Shown piece after piece: positions 48,784 to 57,555 of a stretch of DNA of 64,000 nucleotides. The translations under genes were made by a program, and so were the position numbers. Below the pieces are notes generated by a model. That model saw nothing but the letters and a program-made list of their open reading frames with translations. It was not told the origin of the DNA and did no database searches. Origin of the DNA: an uncultured Bacteroidota bacterium (lineage in GTDB: Bacteria > Bacteroidota > Bacteroidia > Bacteroidales > VadinHA17); contig CAIMVD010000088.1 in NCBI GenBank assembly GCA_903844815.1, positions 52,572 through 116,571 of the forward strand. Direction: 5' to 3'. Within the stretch, counting starts at the first letter, position 1. The number at the start of each line of letters is the position of its first letter.

Positions 48784-49596
48784 ATGAAAGTTCGATTACT
48801 TCTAGTCCTTATAATTTTGGTTTTGGTCAGCTCGTGCGGGGAATACGAAAAACTTCTCAAGAGCACCGATTTTGAGTTGAAAAAGGCTAAAGCCAAAGAG
48901 TATTTTGATGCAGGACAATATGTTAAAACAACAGAACTCCTGGAACAAATACTGCCTCGTTACAGAGCCACCGAAGAGGGCGAAGAACTTAACTGGATGA
49001 ACGCACAGAGTTTCTACGGCATGAAGGATTATTTTATGGCGGCAAGCTATTACAAATCCTTCATCGATCAGTTCCCCTTTGGAAAACATGCCGAAGAAGC
49101 CAATTACATGGCACCTTTATGCGATTACATGATTGCACCGCGACCTGAGCTCGATCAGGAAAATACCAGGAATGCTATCGAAGGATTCTCTATCTTCATT
49201 AACAAATTTCCTGCTAGTTCCAGGGTTGAAGAGAGCAAGAAAATGATTAAGGAGCTTCAGGAGACGCTGGTTGAAAAATCATACAAGAGCGCGAAGCTTT
49301 ATTACGACATGAAACAGTATAAGGCTGCCGTAACAGCCCTTACAAATAGTCTTAAGGAATACTCCGATACTAAATACAGGGAAGAGATGATGTTCCTGAA
49401 ACTGAATTCACTTTATCTTTATGCTGAGAACAGCTTTCAGGCAAAGCAGAGGGAAAGGTTTCAGGCAGCTCTTGATGACTACTTTTCGTTTATGGAAGAG
49501 TTTCCAAAAAGCGAATATTCAAAAGAGGTAAACTCAATTTTCCAGAAGACGAACAAATATCTGAAAACAGGAACTCCTGTAAGCGGGATTAAATAA
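48784..49596 (+). CDS. bamD: Outer membrane assembly lipoprotein BamD
   Basis: 270 residues. A lipoprotein signal ends at LVSSC with the modified cysteine at C18. The mature part is TPR-like: YFDAGQYVKTTELLEQIL, YMAASYYKSFIDQFPFG-like (SYYKSFIDQFPFGKHAEEA) and AALDDYFSFMEEFPKSEYS. BamD with BamA inserts beta barrels into the outer membrane, of which this window encodes at least four. It is the first gene of the conserved run bamD-rpoZ-coaBC-DUF4835-recN. Confidence 0.94.
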   Translation: MKVRLLLVLIILVLVSSCGEYEKLLKSTDFELKKAKAKEYFDAGQYVKTTELLEQILPRYRATEEGEELNWMNAQSFYGMKDYFMAASYYKSFIDQFPFGKHAEEANYMAPLCDYMIAPRPELDQENTRNAIEGFSIFINKFPASSRVEESKKMIKELQETLVEKSYKSAKLYYDMKQYKAAVTALTNSLKEYSDTKYREEMMFLKLNSLYLYAENSFQAKQRERFQAALDDYFSFMEEFPKSEYSKEVNSIFQKTNKYLKTGTPVSGIK

Positions 49597-49607
49597 TCAA
49601 TTAATAT

Positions 49608-49940
49608 ATGGATTACAGAAAATCAGCAGCACCGGTAACAACGGTTACACGTAACCTGGATCTGATGACACAGGGTGATGGAAATATTTACGAAACAGTT
49701 ATTGTTGTTTCGAGAAGGGCTAATCAGATTTCAGTTGAGATGAAACAGGAACTCAATAAAAAACTTGAAGAGTTTGCATCTTACAGCGATAACCTTGAAG
49801 AGGTTTTCGAAAACCGTGAGCAGATTGAGATTTCAAAATTTTACGAAAGACTTCCGAAACCTTCTCTTATTGCCTTGCAGGAACTTGAAGAGGGCAAGAT
49901 TTTTTACAGAAATCCAGATACTGCCGCTAAACAGAAGTAA
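49608..49940 (+). CDS. rpoZ: RNA polymerase omega subunit (Bacteroidota type)
   Basis: 110 residues, 11 bases after bamD. The Rpb6/omega-like core is NIYETVIVVSRRANQISVEMKQEL (here NIYETVIVVSRRANQI), and KPSLIALQELEEGKIFYR follows. It stabilises the RNA polymerase core. The assignment rests on both the sequence and the conserved position between bamD and coaBC. Confidence 0.9.
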   Translation: MDYRKSAAPVTTVTRNLDLMTQGDGNIYETVIVVSRRANQISVEMKQELNKKLEEFASYSDNLEEVFENREQIEISKFYERLPKPSLIALQELEEGKIFYRNPDTAAKQK

Positions 49941-49954
49941 TATCTTGCATAGAT

Positions 49955-50569
49955 ATGCTGAAAGGCAAGCACATTCTTATTGGTGTCACCGGAGGCATAG
50001 CAGCTTACAAGACAGCTACCGTTATACGGTTGCTGATCAGGGAAGGTGCTGAGGTTAAGGTCATTATGACTGAAAGGGCAAAGGATTTCATAACGCCTCT
50101 TACTCTTTCAACCCTGTCTAAAAACCCCGTCCTTACCGGATTTTTCGATCCTGTAAACGGAGAATGGAATAGCCACGTCGACCTGGGCATCTGGGCCGAC
50201 ATTTTTCTTGTGGCGCCGGCAACAGCAAATTCTTTGGCAAAAATGGCTGCAGGAATGGCTGATAACCTTTTGGTTACAACCTATCTTTCTGCGCGTTGCC
50301 CTGTATTTATTGCCCCATCCATGGACCTGGATATGCTGAACCACCCGGCAACCACAATTAATATAGAGACACTTCGGGCTTTTGGTAACATAATTATCGA
50401 GCCGGTCAGCGGAGAACTGGCCAGCGGACTTACAGGCAAAGGCAGGATGGCTGAACCTGAGTTTATTGTGGAAGAGATAATTAACTTTCTTTCAAAAAAA
50501 AAAAAGCTCAAGGCGTCTGGAAGGAAAACGAATCCTCATAAATGCGGGACCTACCAGGGAAGCTCTTGA
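49955..50569 (+). CDS. coaBC: CoaBC (Dfp), N-terminal CoaC domain, reading frame broken at its end
   Basis: Phosphopantothenoylcysteine decarboxylase flavoprotein domain, residues 1-180: GVTGGIAAYKTA, SHVDLGIWAD with the catalytic histidine, PATANSLAKMAAGMADNLL and APSMDLDML (Bacteroidota-type variant of the PxMN motif). The CoaC domain looks intact. After residue 180 a run of twelve A (50494-50505) shifts the frame, giving a 24-residue false tail ending at TGA 50567-50569. With eleven A the frame would run on into the CoaB domain downstream. Normally CoaBC makes 4-phosphopantetheine from phosphopantothenate and cysteine for coenzyme A. See the pseudogene entry for the second defect. Confidence 0.9.
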   Translation: MLKGKHILIGVTGGIAAYKTATVIRLLIREGAEVKVIMTERAKDFITPLTLSTLSKNPVLTGFFDPVNGEWNSHVDLGIWADIFLVAPATANSLAKMAAGMADNLLVTTYLSARCPVFIAPSMDLDMLNHPATTINIETLRAFGNIIIEPVSGELASGLTGKGRMAEPEFIVEEIINFLSKKKKLKASGRKTNPHKCGTYQGSS

Positions 50570-50948
50570 CCCTGTACGATTCATCAGTAATTATTCATCT
50601 GGTAAAATGGGAATAGCCCTGGCTGATTCTGCCGCTGAATATGGTGCAGTGGTGGATCTTGTCCTCGGTCCGGTAAATATTAGTCCTTCAGAAAAAACTT
50701 CACAGATACTCGCTGGCTTCGCACTCGAGACTGGCAATGGACTTGAAAATGCAAAGAGTAAGCTGATTCGGAAAAACCTCGATCTGATTGTGTTAAACTC
50801 CCTTGGTGATGCAGGAGCAGGTTTTGGGCACGATACAAATATGATCACTATAATAGATCGTGACAATAATATTAATAAATTTGAGTTGAAATCAAAGAAA
50901 GAAGCTGCAATGGATATTCTAAATAAGATAATTTTGATGATCAGCTGA
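50508..50948 (+). pseudogene. coaBC: CoaB domain remnant of coaBC: out of frame and internally deleted
   Basis: In the frame of 50517 the sequence reads LEGKRILINAGPTREALDPVRF, here given as GKRILINAGPTREALD, then SNYSSGKMGIALADSAAEYG, the start of the phosphopantothenate-cysteine ligase domain. Directly after LVLGPVNI it jumps to SQILAGFALETGNGL and continues normally through KNLDLIVLNSLGDAGAGF to the end. In intact CoaB about 80 residues lie between these points, including the AAVAD and KIKK motifs needed for catalysis. So this copy has lost an in-frame block of about 240 bases in addition to the A12 frameshift. The enzyme as written cannot have ligase activity. ATG 50607 begins the longest remaining frame. 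Assembly error is the main alternative. Confidence 0.85.
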
Positions 50949-51047
50949 TCTGTTGTCTTAATGATTCAATGCAGTTTTTTTAAATAGAAGGATTTTCGGA
51001 AAAATAAGGAGGCCTTTTTATTATTGCTATGAATAATATGATTTAAA

Positions 51048-51974
51048 ATGAGATTACTCCCTTTAATGAAATATATCCTCCCGGTATTTGTCCTCTTATT
51101 GCCCGGGACTATGGCTGCACAGGAGCTGAACTGCAATGTACAGGTCACTGCCCAGCAAATACAGGGTTCGAACCGTCAGGTATTCGAGACTATGCAGCGA
51201 GACCTGTATGAATTCATGAATAATTCGGTTTGGACCAACCATGTCTTCAGTTATTCCGAACGGCTCGACTGCAATATTCTTATAAATTTAACCGACCAGT
51301 TATCGGCTGATGAATTCAGGGGAACAATCCAGGTACAACTCAGGAGACCGGCATTTAATACAACATATAATTCAACGATGCTTAATTTCATCGATAATAG
51401 TTTTCAGTTCAGGTATGTTGAATTTCAGCCTTTGGAATTTGATCCAAGTTCCCATAAGTCAAATCTGGTTTCTGTATTGGCATATTATACCTATATTATG
51501 CTTGGATTTGATTATGACACCTTTTCGCCTCTTGGAGGAACTGAGTTTTTCCAGATGGCCGAGAAAATCGTACTGAATGCCCAGAATGCACCTGAACCCG
51601 GATGGAAACCATATGATGCATCGCGTAACAGAAACAGGTACTGGCTGGTAAAGAATGTACTTGATAAAGGATATGAGGGAGTCAGGCAGTTCATGTATGA
51701 ATATAATATAAACGGGCTTGATAAGCTGGAATCAAGAACTGCTGAGGCACGAACCAGTATGGCAGAAAGTCTTAAATTAATACAGGAGGTTTACAGGAAA
51801 AAGCCAGATCCCTTTATGTACTATCTTCAGATTGTGCTTGAAGCAAAATCGGAAGAGCTTATCAATATCTTCACGGAGGCTTTCCCTGAAGAAAAAAGCC
51901 GGGTTGTGCAGATTCTTACAGAGATTGACCCTGCGAACAAGGCAAAATATGAAAAGATTAATTCAGCTAATTAA
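51048..51974 (+). CDS. porD: DUF4835 family protein (PorD-like, type IX secretion)
   Basis: 308 residues with a signal peptide (ILPVFVLLLPGTMAAQ, from ATG 51048 or 51066). ELNCNVQVTAQQIQGSNRQV and MLGFDYDTFSPLGGTEFFQ are hallmarks of DUF4835, a Bacteroidota periplasmic family annotated as PorD of the type IX secretion system. The conserved place between coaBC and recN supports this. Whether this organism has a complete type IX system cannot be seen here: no por or gld core gene and no sorting-tail protein was recognised. The 99-base gap to coaBC is the longest in the run. Confidence 0.85.
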   Translation: MRLLPLMKYILPVFVLLLPGTMAAQELNCNVQVTAQQIQGSNRQVFETMQRDLYEFMNNSVWTNHVFSYSERLDCNILINLTDQLSADEFRGTIQVQLRRPAFNTTYNSTMLNFIDNSFQFRYVEFQPLEFDPSSHKSNLVSVLAYYTYIMLGFDYDTFSPLGGTEFFQMAEKIVLNAQNAPEPGWKPYDASRNRNRYWLVKNVLDKGYEGVRQFMYEYNINGLDKLESRTAEARTSMAESLKLIQEVYRKKPDPFMYYLQIVLEAKSEELINIFTEAFPEEKSRVVQILTEIDPANKAKYEKINSAN

Positions 51975-51988
51975 CCATATTCCCGGGA

Positions 51989-53653
51989 ATGCTTATAAAA
52001 CTACTAGTTCAAAATTATGCTCTAATCCGGGAAATGAACATTGAATTCGGCCAGGGTCTCACAATTATAACGGGAGAGACCGGAGCAGGAAAGTCTATCC
52101 TGCTGGGGGCGCTTTCACTCATCCTTGGGGCCAGGGCCGATACATCGGTTCTTCTCGACAAGGGTGAAAAATGCATCGTTGAAGGCACATTCAGGATTGA
52201 TGATTATGACCTGAATGATTTCTTTACTGAAAATGAACTTGATTACGAGCCGGTTACAATTCTCAGGAGGGAGATAAATCCTGCAGGAAAATCACGCGCG
52301 TTTATAAATGATACCCCGGTAACAATAAACATCCTTAAGGATATTGGTTCACGTCTTATTGACATCCATTCCCAGCATCAGACGCTAATGCTGAATGATA
52401 ATTTATTTCAGCTTATACTTATTGATTCGTTTGCGGGGATTTTGGCCCGTAAGGATGAGTATACCGCTGCTTATTCTAATTTCAGGAAATTAAAGAAAGA
52501 GTATACTTCGGTTAAAGAAAACTCATCTAAAAACAAGGCAGATCTGGAATATTACAGCTTTCAGCTCAGGCAGCTTGAAGAGGCAAAACTGAAGCGGGGA
52601 GAACAGGAGGAACTTGAAACGGAACTTGAAGTTCTTACACATGCAGAAGAGATTAAGCTTGCATTAACCTCTTCCTCAGATCTGTTCTCGGCCGACGGAA
52701 TGTCGATTCTCTCCATGCTTTCTGACGTCAAAACAATAATTGGCAGGATAAAGACATTTTTACCAGGTGGCGAAATAATGGTCGCACGAACAGAGTCCGC
52801 CCTCATCGAACTCGACGATATTGCTGCTGAAATCAGTAAATTGTCGGAATCGATTGAAGCTGACCCGGTACGGCTGGCTATTGCAGGGAGCCGGCTCGAT
52901 ACCATATATTCTCTAATACAGAAACACAGGGTCAGTAATCTGGACGAGCTGCTGATAAGAAAGGATGAGATAAGCAATATCATCAGTTCAATCGTTTCCG
53001 ACGATGAGAGGCTGTCGGAGCTGCAATCGGTAATTGAAAAACAGGAGGTATTTCTTACTCAGATATCAAATGATATTACTGAAAAAAGGAAAAAGGTACT
53101 TCCCGAGATTGAGAATAAAATTACGGTATTGCTTCAGCAGCTTGGTATGCCGAATGCCCGGTTCAGAATTTTGCTGAGCCAATTACCAGGATTTACTCCC
53201 ACTGGCTCGGATCAGGCAGATTTTCATTTTTCGGCAAACAGGCAGATTGCCCCCGAGAACCTGGCAAGAATTGCTTCGGGAGGAGAACTGTCGCGCGTCA
53301 TGCTGAGCCTTAAATCATTGCTTACAAGGAATAATAACCTTCCGACAATCATTTTTGACGAGATAGACTCGGGTGTGTCAGGCGAAGTGGCCGATAAAGT
53401 GGGTCAGATCCTTACAAGTATGGGCAGATACATGCAGGTTATAAACATTACTCACCTGCCGCAGGTGGCTTCAAGAGGTACTAAGCATTATCATGTTTAT
53501 AAAGATGATACAGATGACTCAACAATTACACGGGTTAAGTTGTTATCAACTGATGAAAGAATACTCGAGATTGCCAGATTGTTAAGTGGCGCTGAAGTAA
53601 CTGAGACAGCAATGAAAAATGCCCGGGAACTTCTTAAATCTGCAGTTAACTAG
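51989..53653 (+). CDS. recN: DNA repair protein RecN
   Basis: 554 residues, SMC-like. Walker A GETGAGKS (29-36), coiled-coil arms from about 150 to 350, signature ASGGELSRVMLSLK and Walker B IIFDEIDSGVSGE. RecN bridges DNA ends during double-strand-break repair. It begins 14 bases after the PorD-like gene and ends 20 bases before fabI. Confidence 0.95.
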   Translation: MLIKLLVQNYALIREMNIEFGQGLTIITGETGAGKSILLGALSLILGARADTSVLLDKGEKCIVEGTFRIDDYDLNDFFTENELDYEPVTILRREINPAGKSRAFINDTPVTINILKDIGSRLIDIHSQHQTLMLNDNLFQLILIDSFAGILARKDEYTAAYSNFRKLKKEYTSVKENSSKNKADLEYYSFQLRQLEEAKLKRGEQEELETELEVLTHAEEIKLALTSSSDLFSADGMSILSMLSDVKTIIGRIKTFLPGGEIMVARTESALIELDDIAAEISKLSESIEADPVRLAIAGSRLDTIYSLIQKHRVSNLDELLIRKDEISNIISSIVSDDERLSELQSVIEKQEVFLTQISNDITEKRKKVLPEIENKITVLLQQLGMPNARFRILLSQLPGFTPTGSDQADFHFSANRQIAPENLARIASGGELSRVMLSLKSLLTRNNNLPTIIFDEIDSGVSGEVADKVGQILTSMGRYMQVINITHLPQVASRGTKHYHVYKDDTDDSTITRVKLLSTDERILEIARLLSGAEVTETAMKNARELLKSAVN

Positions 53654-53673
53654 TTTAAATTTAATAAAATACA

Positions 53674-54516
53674 ATGAGAGAAGGACTTTTGCAAGGAAAA
53701 AAAGGGGTGATTTTTGGTGCCTTAAACGACAAATCAATAGCATGGCATGTTGCCCTGAAAGCTTGGGAAGAAGGTGCAGAACTGGTGCTTACCAACTCGC
53801 CTGTTGCCCTCCGGCTTGGAACTATTAATGAACTGGCTAAGATAACAGGGAGTAAGGTTATCACCGCCGATGCCACAAAAATGGATGAGATTGAAAATCT
53901 GTTCAGCCAGAGCATGGACGTTTTCGGCGGCAAATTTGATTTTATCCTCCATTCGATCGGAATGTCGCCAAACGTGAGAAAAGATATTCCTTACGAGCAG
54001 ACCAGCTATGAGAATATGCTGAAGACCTTCGACATCTCGGCTCTCAGTTTTCACAGAATCCTGCAGACATGTTATAAGCTTGATGCCCTTAAGGAATGGG
54101 GATCGGTAGTTGCTCTTTCATATGTTGCTGCACAGCGTACGCTTTCAGGTTACAACGATATGGGAGATGCAAAGGCTCTTCTTGAATCCATTGCCAGAAG
54201 TTTCGGATATATCTATGGACGTGAAAGGAAAGTCAGAATAAATACAATTTCTCAGTCACCAACCGTCACAACAGCAGGCAGCGGAGTTCATGGTATCGAT
54301 TCACTCATTGATTATTCCGACAGGATGTCGCCACTGGGAAATGCCACTGCAGGAGAATGCGCCGATTATTGTGTTTCACTCTTTTCCGACCTGACAAGGA
54401 AGGTGACAATGCAGAATCTCTTTCATGATGGCGGCTTCTCAAGCATGGGTATGAGCAACAGGGCAATTGAACAGTATCAGAAGAGCTTTGAAGAGTGCGA
54501 ATGCAAAGACAAATAA
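53674..54516 (+). CDS. fabI: Enoyl-[acyl-carrier-protein] reductase (NADH)
   Basis: 280 residues, SDR fold. The N-terminal GKKGVIFGALNDKSIAWHVA is the FabI form of the nucleotide-binding motif, and the catalytic residues are Y150, Y160 and K167 in Y-x6-K (YNDMGDAK). It catalyses the last reduction of fatty-acid elongation. MGMSNRAIEQY near the C terminus is typical of Bacteroidota FabI. It ends the run from bamD, before a strong terminator. Confidence 0.95.
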   Translation: MREGLLQGKKGVIFGALNDKSIAWHVALKAWEEGAELVLTNSPVALRLGTINELAKITGSKVITADATKMDEIENLFSQSMDVFGGKFDFILHSIGMSPNVRKDIPYEQTSYENMLKTFDISALSFHRILQTCYKLDALKEWGSVVALSYVAAQRTLSGYNDMGDAKALLESIARSFGYIYGRERKVRINTISQSPTVTTAGSGVHGIDSLIDYSDRMSPLGNATAGECADYCVSLFSDLTRKVTMQNLFHDGGFSSMGMSNRAIEQYQKSFEECECKDK

Positions 54517-54538
54517 ATAAGTATTAAGACCTATTTTT

Positions 54539-54571
54539 AAGCGGTTTGCGGAAACGTAAACCGCTTTTTTT
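54539..54571 (+). terminator. Rho-independent terminator after fabI
   Basis: AAGCGGTTT pairs perfectly with AAACCGCTT around GCGGAAACGT, followed by TTTTTT. Confidence 0.92.
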
Positions 54572-54578
54572 ATATTTG
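54545..54578 (+). promoter_or_regulatory. Candidate promoter of the DUF819 gene inside the fabI terminator
   Basis: TATATTTG (54571-54578) is a full -7 box 20 bases before the DUF819 ATG. The only TTTG upstream, at 54545-54548, lies in the terminator stem with a 22-base spacer. The terminator's T run leads directly into the -7 box. Confidence 0.5.
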
Positions 54579-54598
54579 AGTGAACAAAACCCCCTGTC

Positions 54599-55870
54599 AT
54601 GGTAAAAATTGGACTTCTTATTCTGTTTTATTTTACTTTTCCTCTCCTCATTATCTTTCTGTGCAAAAAATGGACTGTCCTGCAAAAGCTTGGAACCATT
54701 GTACTTGCCTATCTGTTCGGGTTAATGCTTGGCACTTCCGGAATATTCCCGGATGGCAGCCAGCAATACATAATCTCACTTCAGGGCCGGCCTTCCATAC
54801 CCCCGGCTGAGATGGTTCAACTTGTTAAAGAGGGGACCTTAAGCTCTGGTGATGTATGGGCTAATCAGATAGCGGACGTGCAGAATACAACTCAGGCAGT
54901 AATTCTGCTTGCATTTCCCCTCTTACTCTTCTCAATCGATATAAGAAAATGGCTGAAATATGCCAAAAAGGGTTTTATTTCAGTTGTCCTCGCACTGGTG
55001 GCAGGAATTGTAATGGTAACGGCAGGGTTTTTTATCTGGAAGGATTCAATACCGGAAAGCTGGAAACTGGCAGGTATGTTCGAAGGCATTTATACCGGAG
55101 GCACTCCAAATTTTGTGGCACTGAAGATGGCCCTGAATGTTGATCCGGCTCTCTTTGTCGTAGTGAACACGTACGATATGATAGTTGGAGCCTTTCTTGT
55201 CTTGTTTTTTATAACAATAGGACCTAAAATATTCAGGTATATACTTCCTAAATTCACTGAGGAAAAAGGCATTGAGATTGAAGAAAGCGAAATTGTAAAG
55301 GAAACGGAGAACCTTGAGGACTTTTCAGGTATGCTAAGTAAAAGGACCTTACTGCCGCTTCTTAAAGCCCTGGGATTTTCGATAGTAATATTCGGGATCT
55401 CTTTCGGATTAAGTCTTGTACTGCCTAAACTGCCTCAGATGGTTGTCATTGTACTCTCCATTACAACTCTTTCTATCGCGGCATCGATGTTCAAACAAAT
55501 CAACAGAATTGAAAAGACGTTTCAGCTGGGGATGTATCTGATTATTGTATTTTCACTTGTAATTGCTTCTATGGCTGATCTGAGGACAATGTTCAATATT
55601 GGCATGGTTAACCTGATTTTGTTTATCACATGGTGTTACTTTGGTTCTCTGATTCTGCACCTCATATTGGCAAAGATTTTCAGGGTTGATGCCGACAACT
55701 TCCTTATTACGGCAACGGCTTTTATCTTCTCGCCGCCATTTGTTCCGATGGTCGCTAACGCATTGAAAAACAAGAATGTTATTGTGACAGGTATCGCAGG
55801 GGGTATCATTGGATATGTCCTTGGCAATTACTTCGGTATTGCACTTGCTTACTTTCTGAAGGGATTCTGA
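54599..55870 (+). CDS. DUF819 family multi-pass membrane protein
   Basis: 423 residues with about ten hydrophobic helices; a soluble loop near residues 55-100 follows the first two, and an acidic loop (EEKGIEIEESEIVKETENLE) splits the protein in the middle. GGTPNFVALKMALNVDP in the first half and ITATAFIFSPPFVPMVANAL in the second match the DUF819 (YjcL) family, whose inverted-repeat architecture suggests a transporter. The substrate is unknown. Monocistronic. Confidence 0.85.
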   Translation: MVKIGLLILFYFTFPLLIIFLCKKWTVLQKLGTIVLAYLFGLMLGTSGIFPDGSQQYIISLQGRPSIPPAEMVQLVKEGTLSSGDVWANQIADVQNTTQAVILLAFPLLLFSIDIRKWLKYAKKGFISVVLALVAGIVMVTAGFFIWKDSIPESWKLAGMFEGIYTGGTPNFVALKMALNVDPALFVVVNTYDMIVGAFLVLFFITIGPKIFRYILPKFTEEKGIEIEESEIVKETENLEDFSGMLSKRTLLPLLKALGFSIVIFGISFGLSLVLPKLPQMVVIVLSITTLSIAASMFKQINRIEKTFQLGMYLIIVFSLVIASMADLRTMFNIGMVNLILFITWCYFGSLILHLILAKIFRVDADNFLITATAFIFSPPFVPMVANALKNKNVIVTGIAGGIIGYVLGNYFGIALAYFLKGF

Positions 55871-55941
55871 GAAACTGCAGATCCGGGTTCATGAAAAAGT
55901 AAGGGCTGAAAAGATAATTAATTCTTAAGGATTTTACCTTT

Positions 55942-56038
55942 GAGTACCTTCGTGCTATCCTTAGAGTCCTTTGTGGTTAAGTGTTTTATTTTTTACCACG
56001 AAGGACACGAAGGGTATCACGAAGGGCTCGAAGGACTC
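55942..56038. repeat. Intergenic hairpin repeat of the CACGAAGG type
   Basis: The left arm (GAGTACCTTCGTGCTATCC and following) and right arm (ACCACGAAGGACACGAAGGG and following) form a long imperfect inverted repeat around a TGTTTTATTTT loop. CACGAAGG occurs four times with spacing of 10-15 bases counting both strands. Its architecture matches the repeat at 58824-58934. Confidence 0.7.
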
Positions 56039-56095
56039 AGAAATAATTTTATTAACAGCTCCTGATTTTTGTAATTAAATGATTTGTTTCTTGTA

Positions 56096-57454
56096 CTAGA
56101 ACAGATAATTCAATCCTATTGAGAATCCGATATTTCCATCCTGTACGTTAAACGCCTTGCCAAAGTCGATTGCTATAACAAAGTTACGATTCATGGCAAG
56201 CAATACACTGGTGCCGGCGCTCATATGAAGTTTGTCATTTCCGGAGTTAAAAAATTCATCGAAATTTTCCGATTTTTCCAAGTTGTTAAAATATGATACA
56301 AATTCGCTCTCAAGGTTATCCGGAAGTTTAATCTCTTTTGTAACTACTCCGAAATCGAAGAATCCGTTAATTCCCAGATAGCAATCCTGTTTAAGGAATT
56401 TAAAATAGAAGGGTTTCCATCTTAATTCAACATTTCCATAAAAGAATGCATCGCCTATGACCCTGTTTCTGACAACGCCTCTAAGGGTACTTGATCCTCC
56501 GAGACCCTCATTCGTTGCTCCGGTAAGCATTGAAGTTATTACCTGAGATTGATAGAAGAAAGGAACGGTACCAGATATTGTTGACTGGTAGCCAAGTCTG
56601 TAAACAAAGGCAAGGTCATTTTCAATAAGGGTGAAATACTGCCTGTGTGTCACGTAGAATTTTGAAAAACCCCAGTCATTTCCCATGAACTTGGGAGCTA
56701 TTTCGATTCCTGCTTCTGTCCAGATACCCTTCATTGGATTCGGCCTGTTGTCACGGCTATCCCAGGCAATACCTGCTTTGACAGTGTTTACCCATCCCCC
56801 GTCAGCTTCGTTGGCTGAAATAAGGTTAAGGGCTTTGTAGGTTTCAAAAAGACCCGGGACCTGCTCAACTGACGGCAGAAGGTTTTCGTCTTTTTTTCCC
56901 TTGTTAAGTCGTTCTATGTCAACGGATTTTACATCGAAATTCTGGAAGGCAAAACCGGCACTCCATTTAATGTGTTCGCCTGACAGTTTTCCCTGCAGAT
57001 CGTTTTTCCACCTGAACTGATTCCTTTCGAAACGGTAAAACATTCTCGATCTGTATAGGTCTGATTCCTGGTCCATCCAGTCCCTGTTAAACATTGATTC
57101 ATATCCGTTGAAACCGTAGAAATGGTTTGCCTGATCGGGCAGATAACTCAGATCGCTTGTCATGTGAACTCCCTTTATCAGGTGGTTCGATTCATACATG
57201 AACCTGTAAATACCGCTTCCTTTGGTATAACGCGAAACTTCAGTGTAAGTATGATCTAAATAGTCGGGATATTTGCTTCCGTCACCATAATTAAAGAATT
57301 CAACAAGGGCACCATACTGGAATCCCAGGTCGGAATCAAAAGTCAGTGTTGGCAATGCTCCACCGAATTTCCATCCGGTCTTTACTTTTTTTTCCTGAGC
57401 TGAAATAGTAACAGCCAGCAGAGCCATAAGAAAAACAGTTAAGGTCTTTTTCAT
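56096..57454 (-). CDS. Omp85/BamA-type outer-membrane barrel without POTRA domains
   Basis: 452 residues. Signal peptide MKKTLTVFLMALLAVTISA. No POTRA domain: the beta barrel begins at once. AWDSRDNRPNPMKGIWTE and GGSSTLRGVVRNRVIGD (the latter corresponding to the VRGY/F loop motif of Omp85) identify the surface antigen D15 superfamily, and the C-terminal strand ends in GLNYLF. Its role may be lipid or protein export, or a patatin-like transport partner. Divergent from hutI with 101 bases between the two start codons. Confidence 0.85.
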   Translation of the reverse strand: MKKTLTVFLMALLAVTISAQEKKVKTGWKFGGALPTLTFDSDLGFQYGALVEFFNYGDGSKYPDYLDHTYTEVSRYTKGSGIYRFMYESNHLIKGVHMTSDLSYLPDQANHFYGFNGYESMFNRDWMDQESDLYRSRMFYRFERNQFRWKNDLQGKLSGEHIKWSAGFAFQNFDVKSVDIERLNKGKKDENLLPSVEQVPGLFETYKALNLISANEADGGWVNTVKAGIAWDSRDNRPNPMKGIWTEAGIEIAPKFMGNDWGFSKFYVTHRQYFTLIENDLAFVYRLGYQSTISGTVPFFYQSQVITSMLTGATNEGLGGSSTLRGVVRNRVIGDAFFYGNVELRWKPFYFKFLKQDCYLGINGFFDFGVVTKEIKLPDNLESEFVSYFNNLEKSENFDEFFNSGNDKLHMSAGTSVLLAMNRNFVIAIDFGKAFNVQDGNIGFSIGLNYLF

Positions 57455-57555
57455 ACATTAGTTATTTGGTTCATAGCGCTAAAGATAAAGAAAAATGGAT
57501 ACACCCGCCTTTTTTTTGATAAATTGCTACCTTAGTGACTTAATAATACGATTAA

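Noticed and set aside
50494..50505. Programmed slippage at A12 as the sole explanation of the coaBC break
   Set aside because: Slippage could restore the frame but cannot replace the missing AAVAD/KIKK region, so it does not rescue the enzyme.
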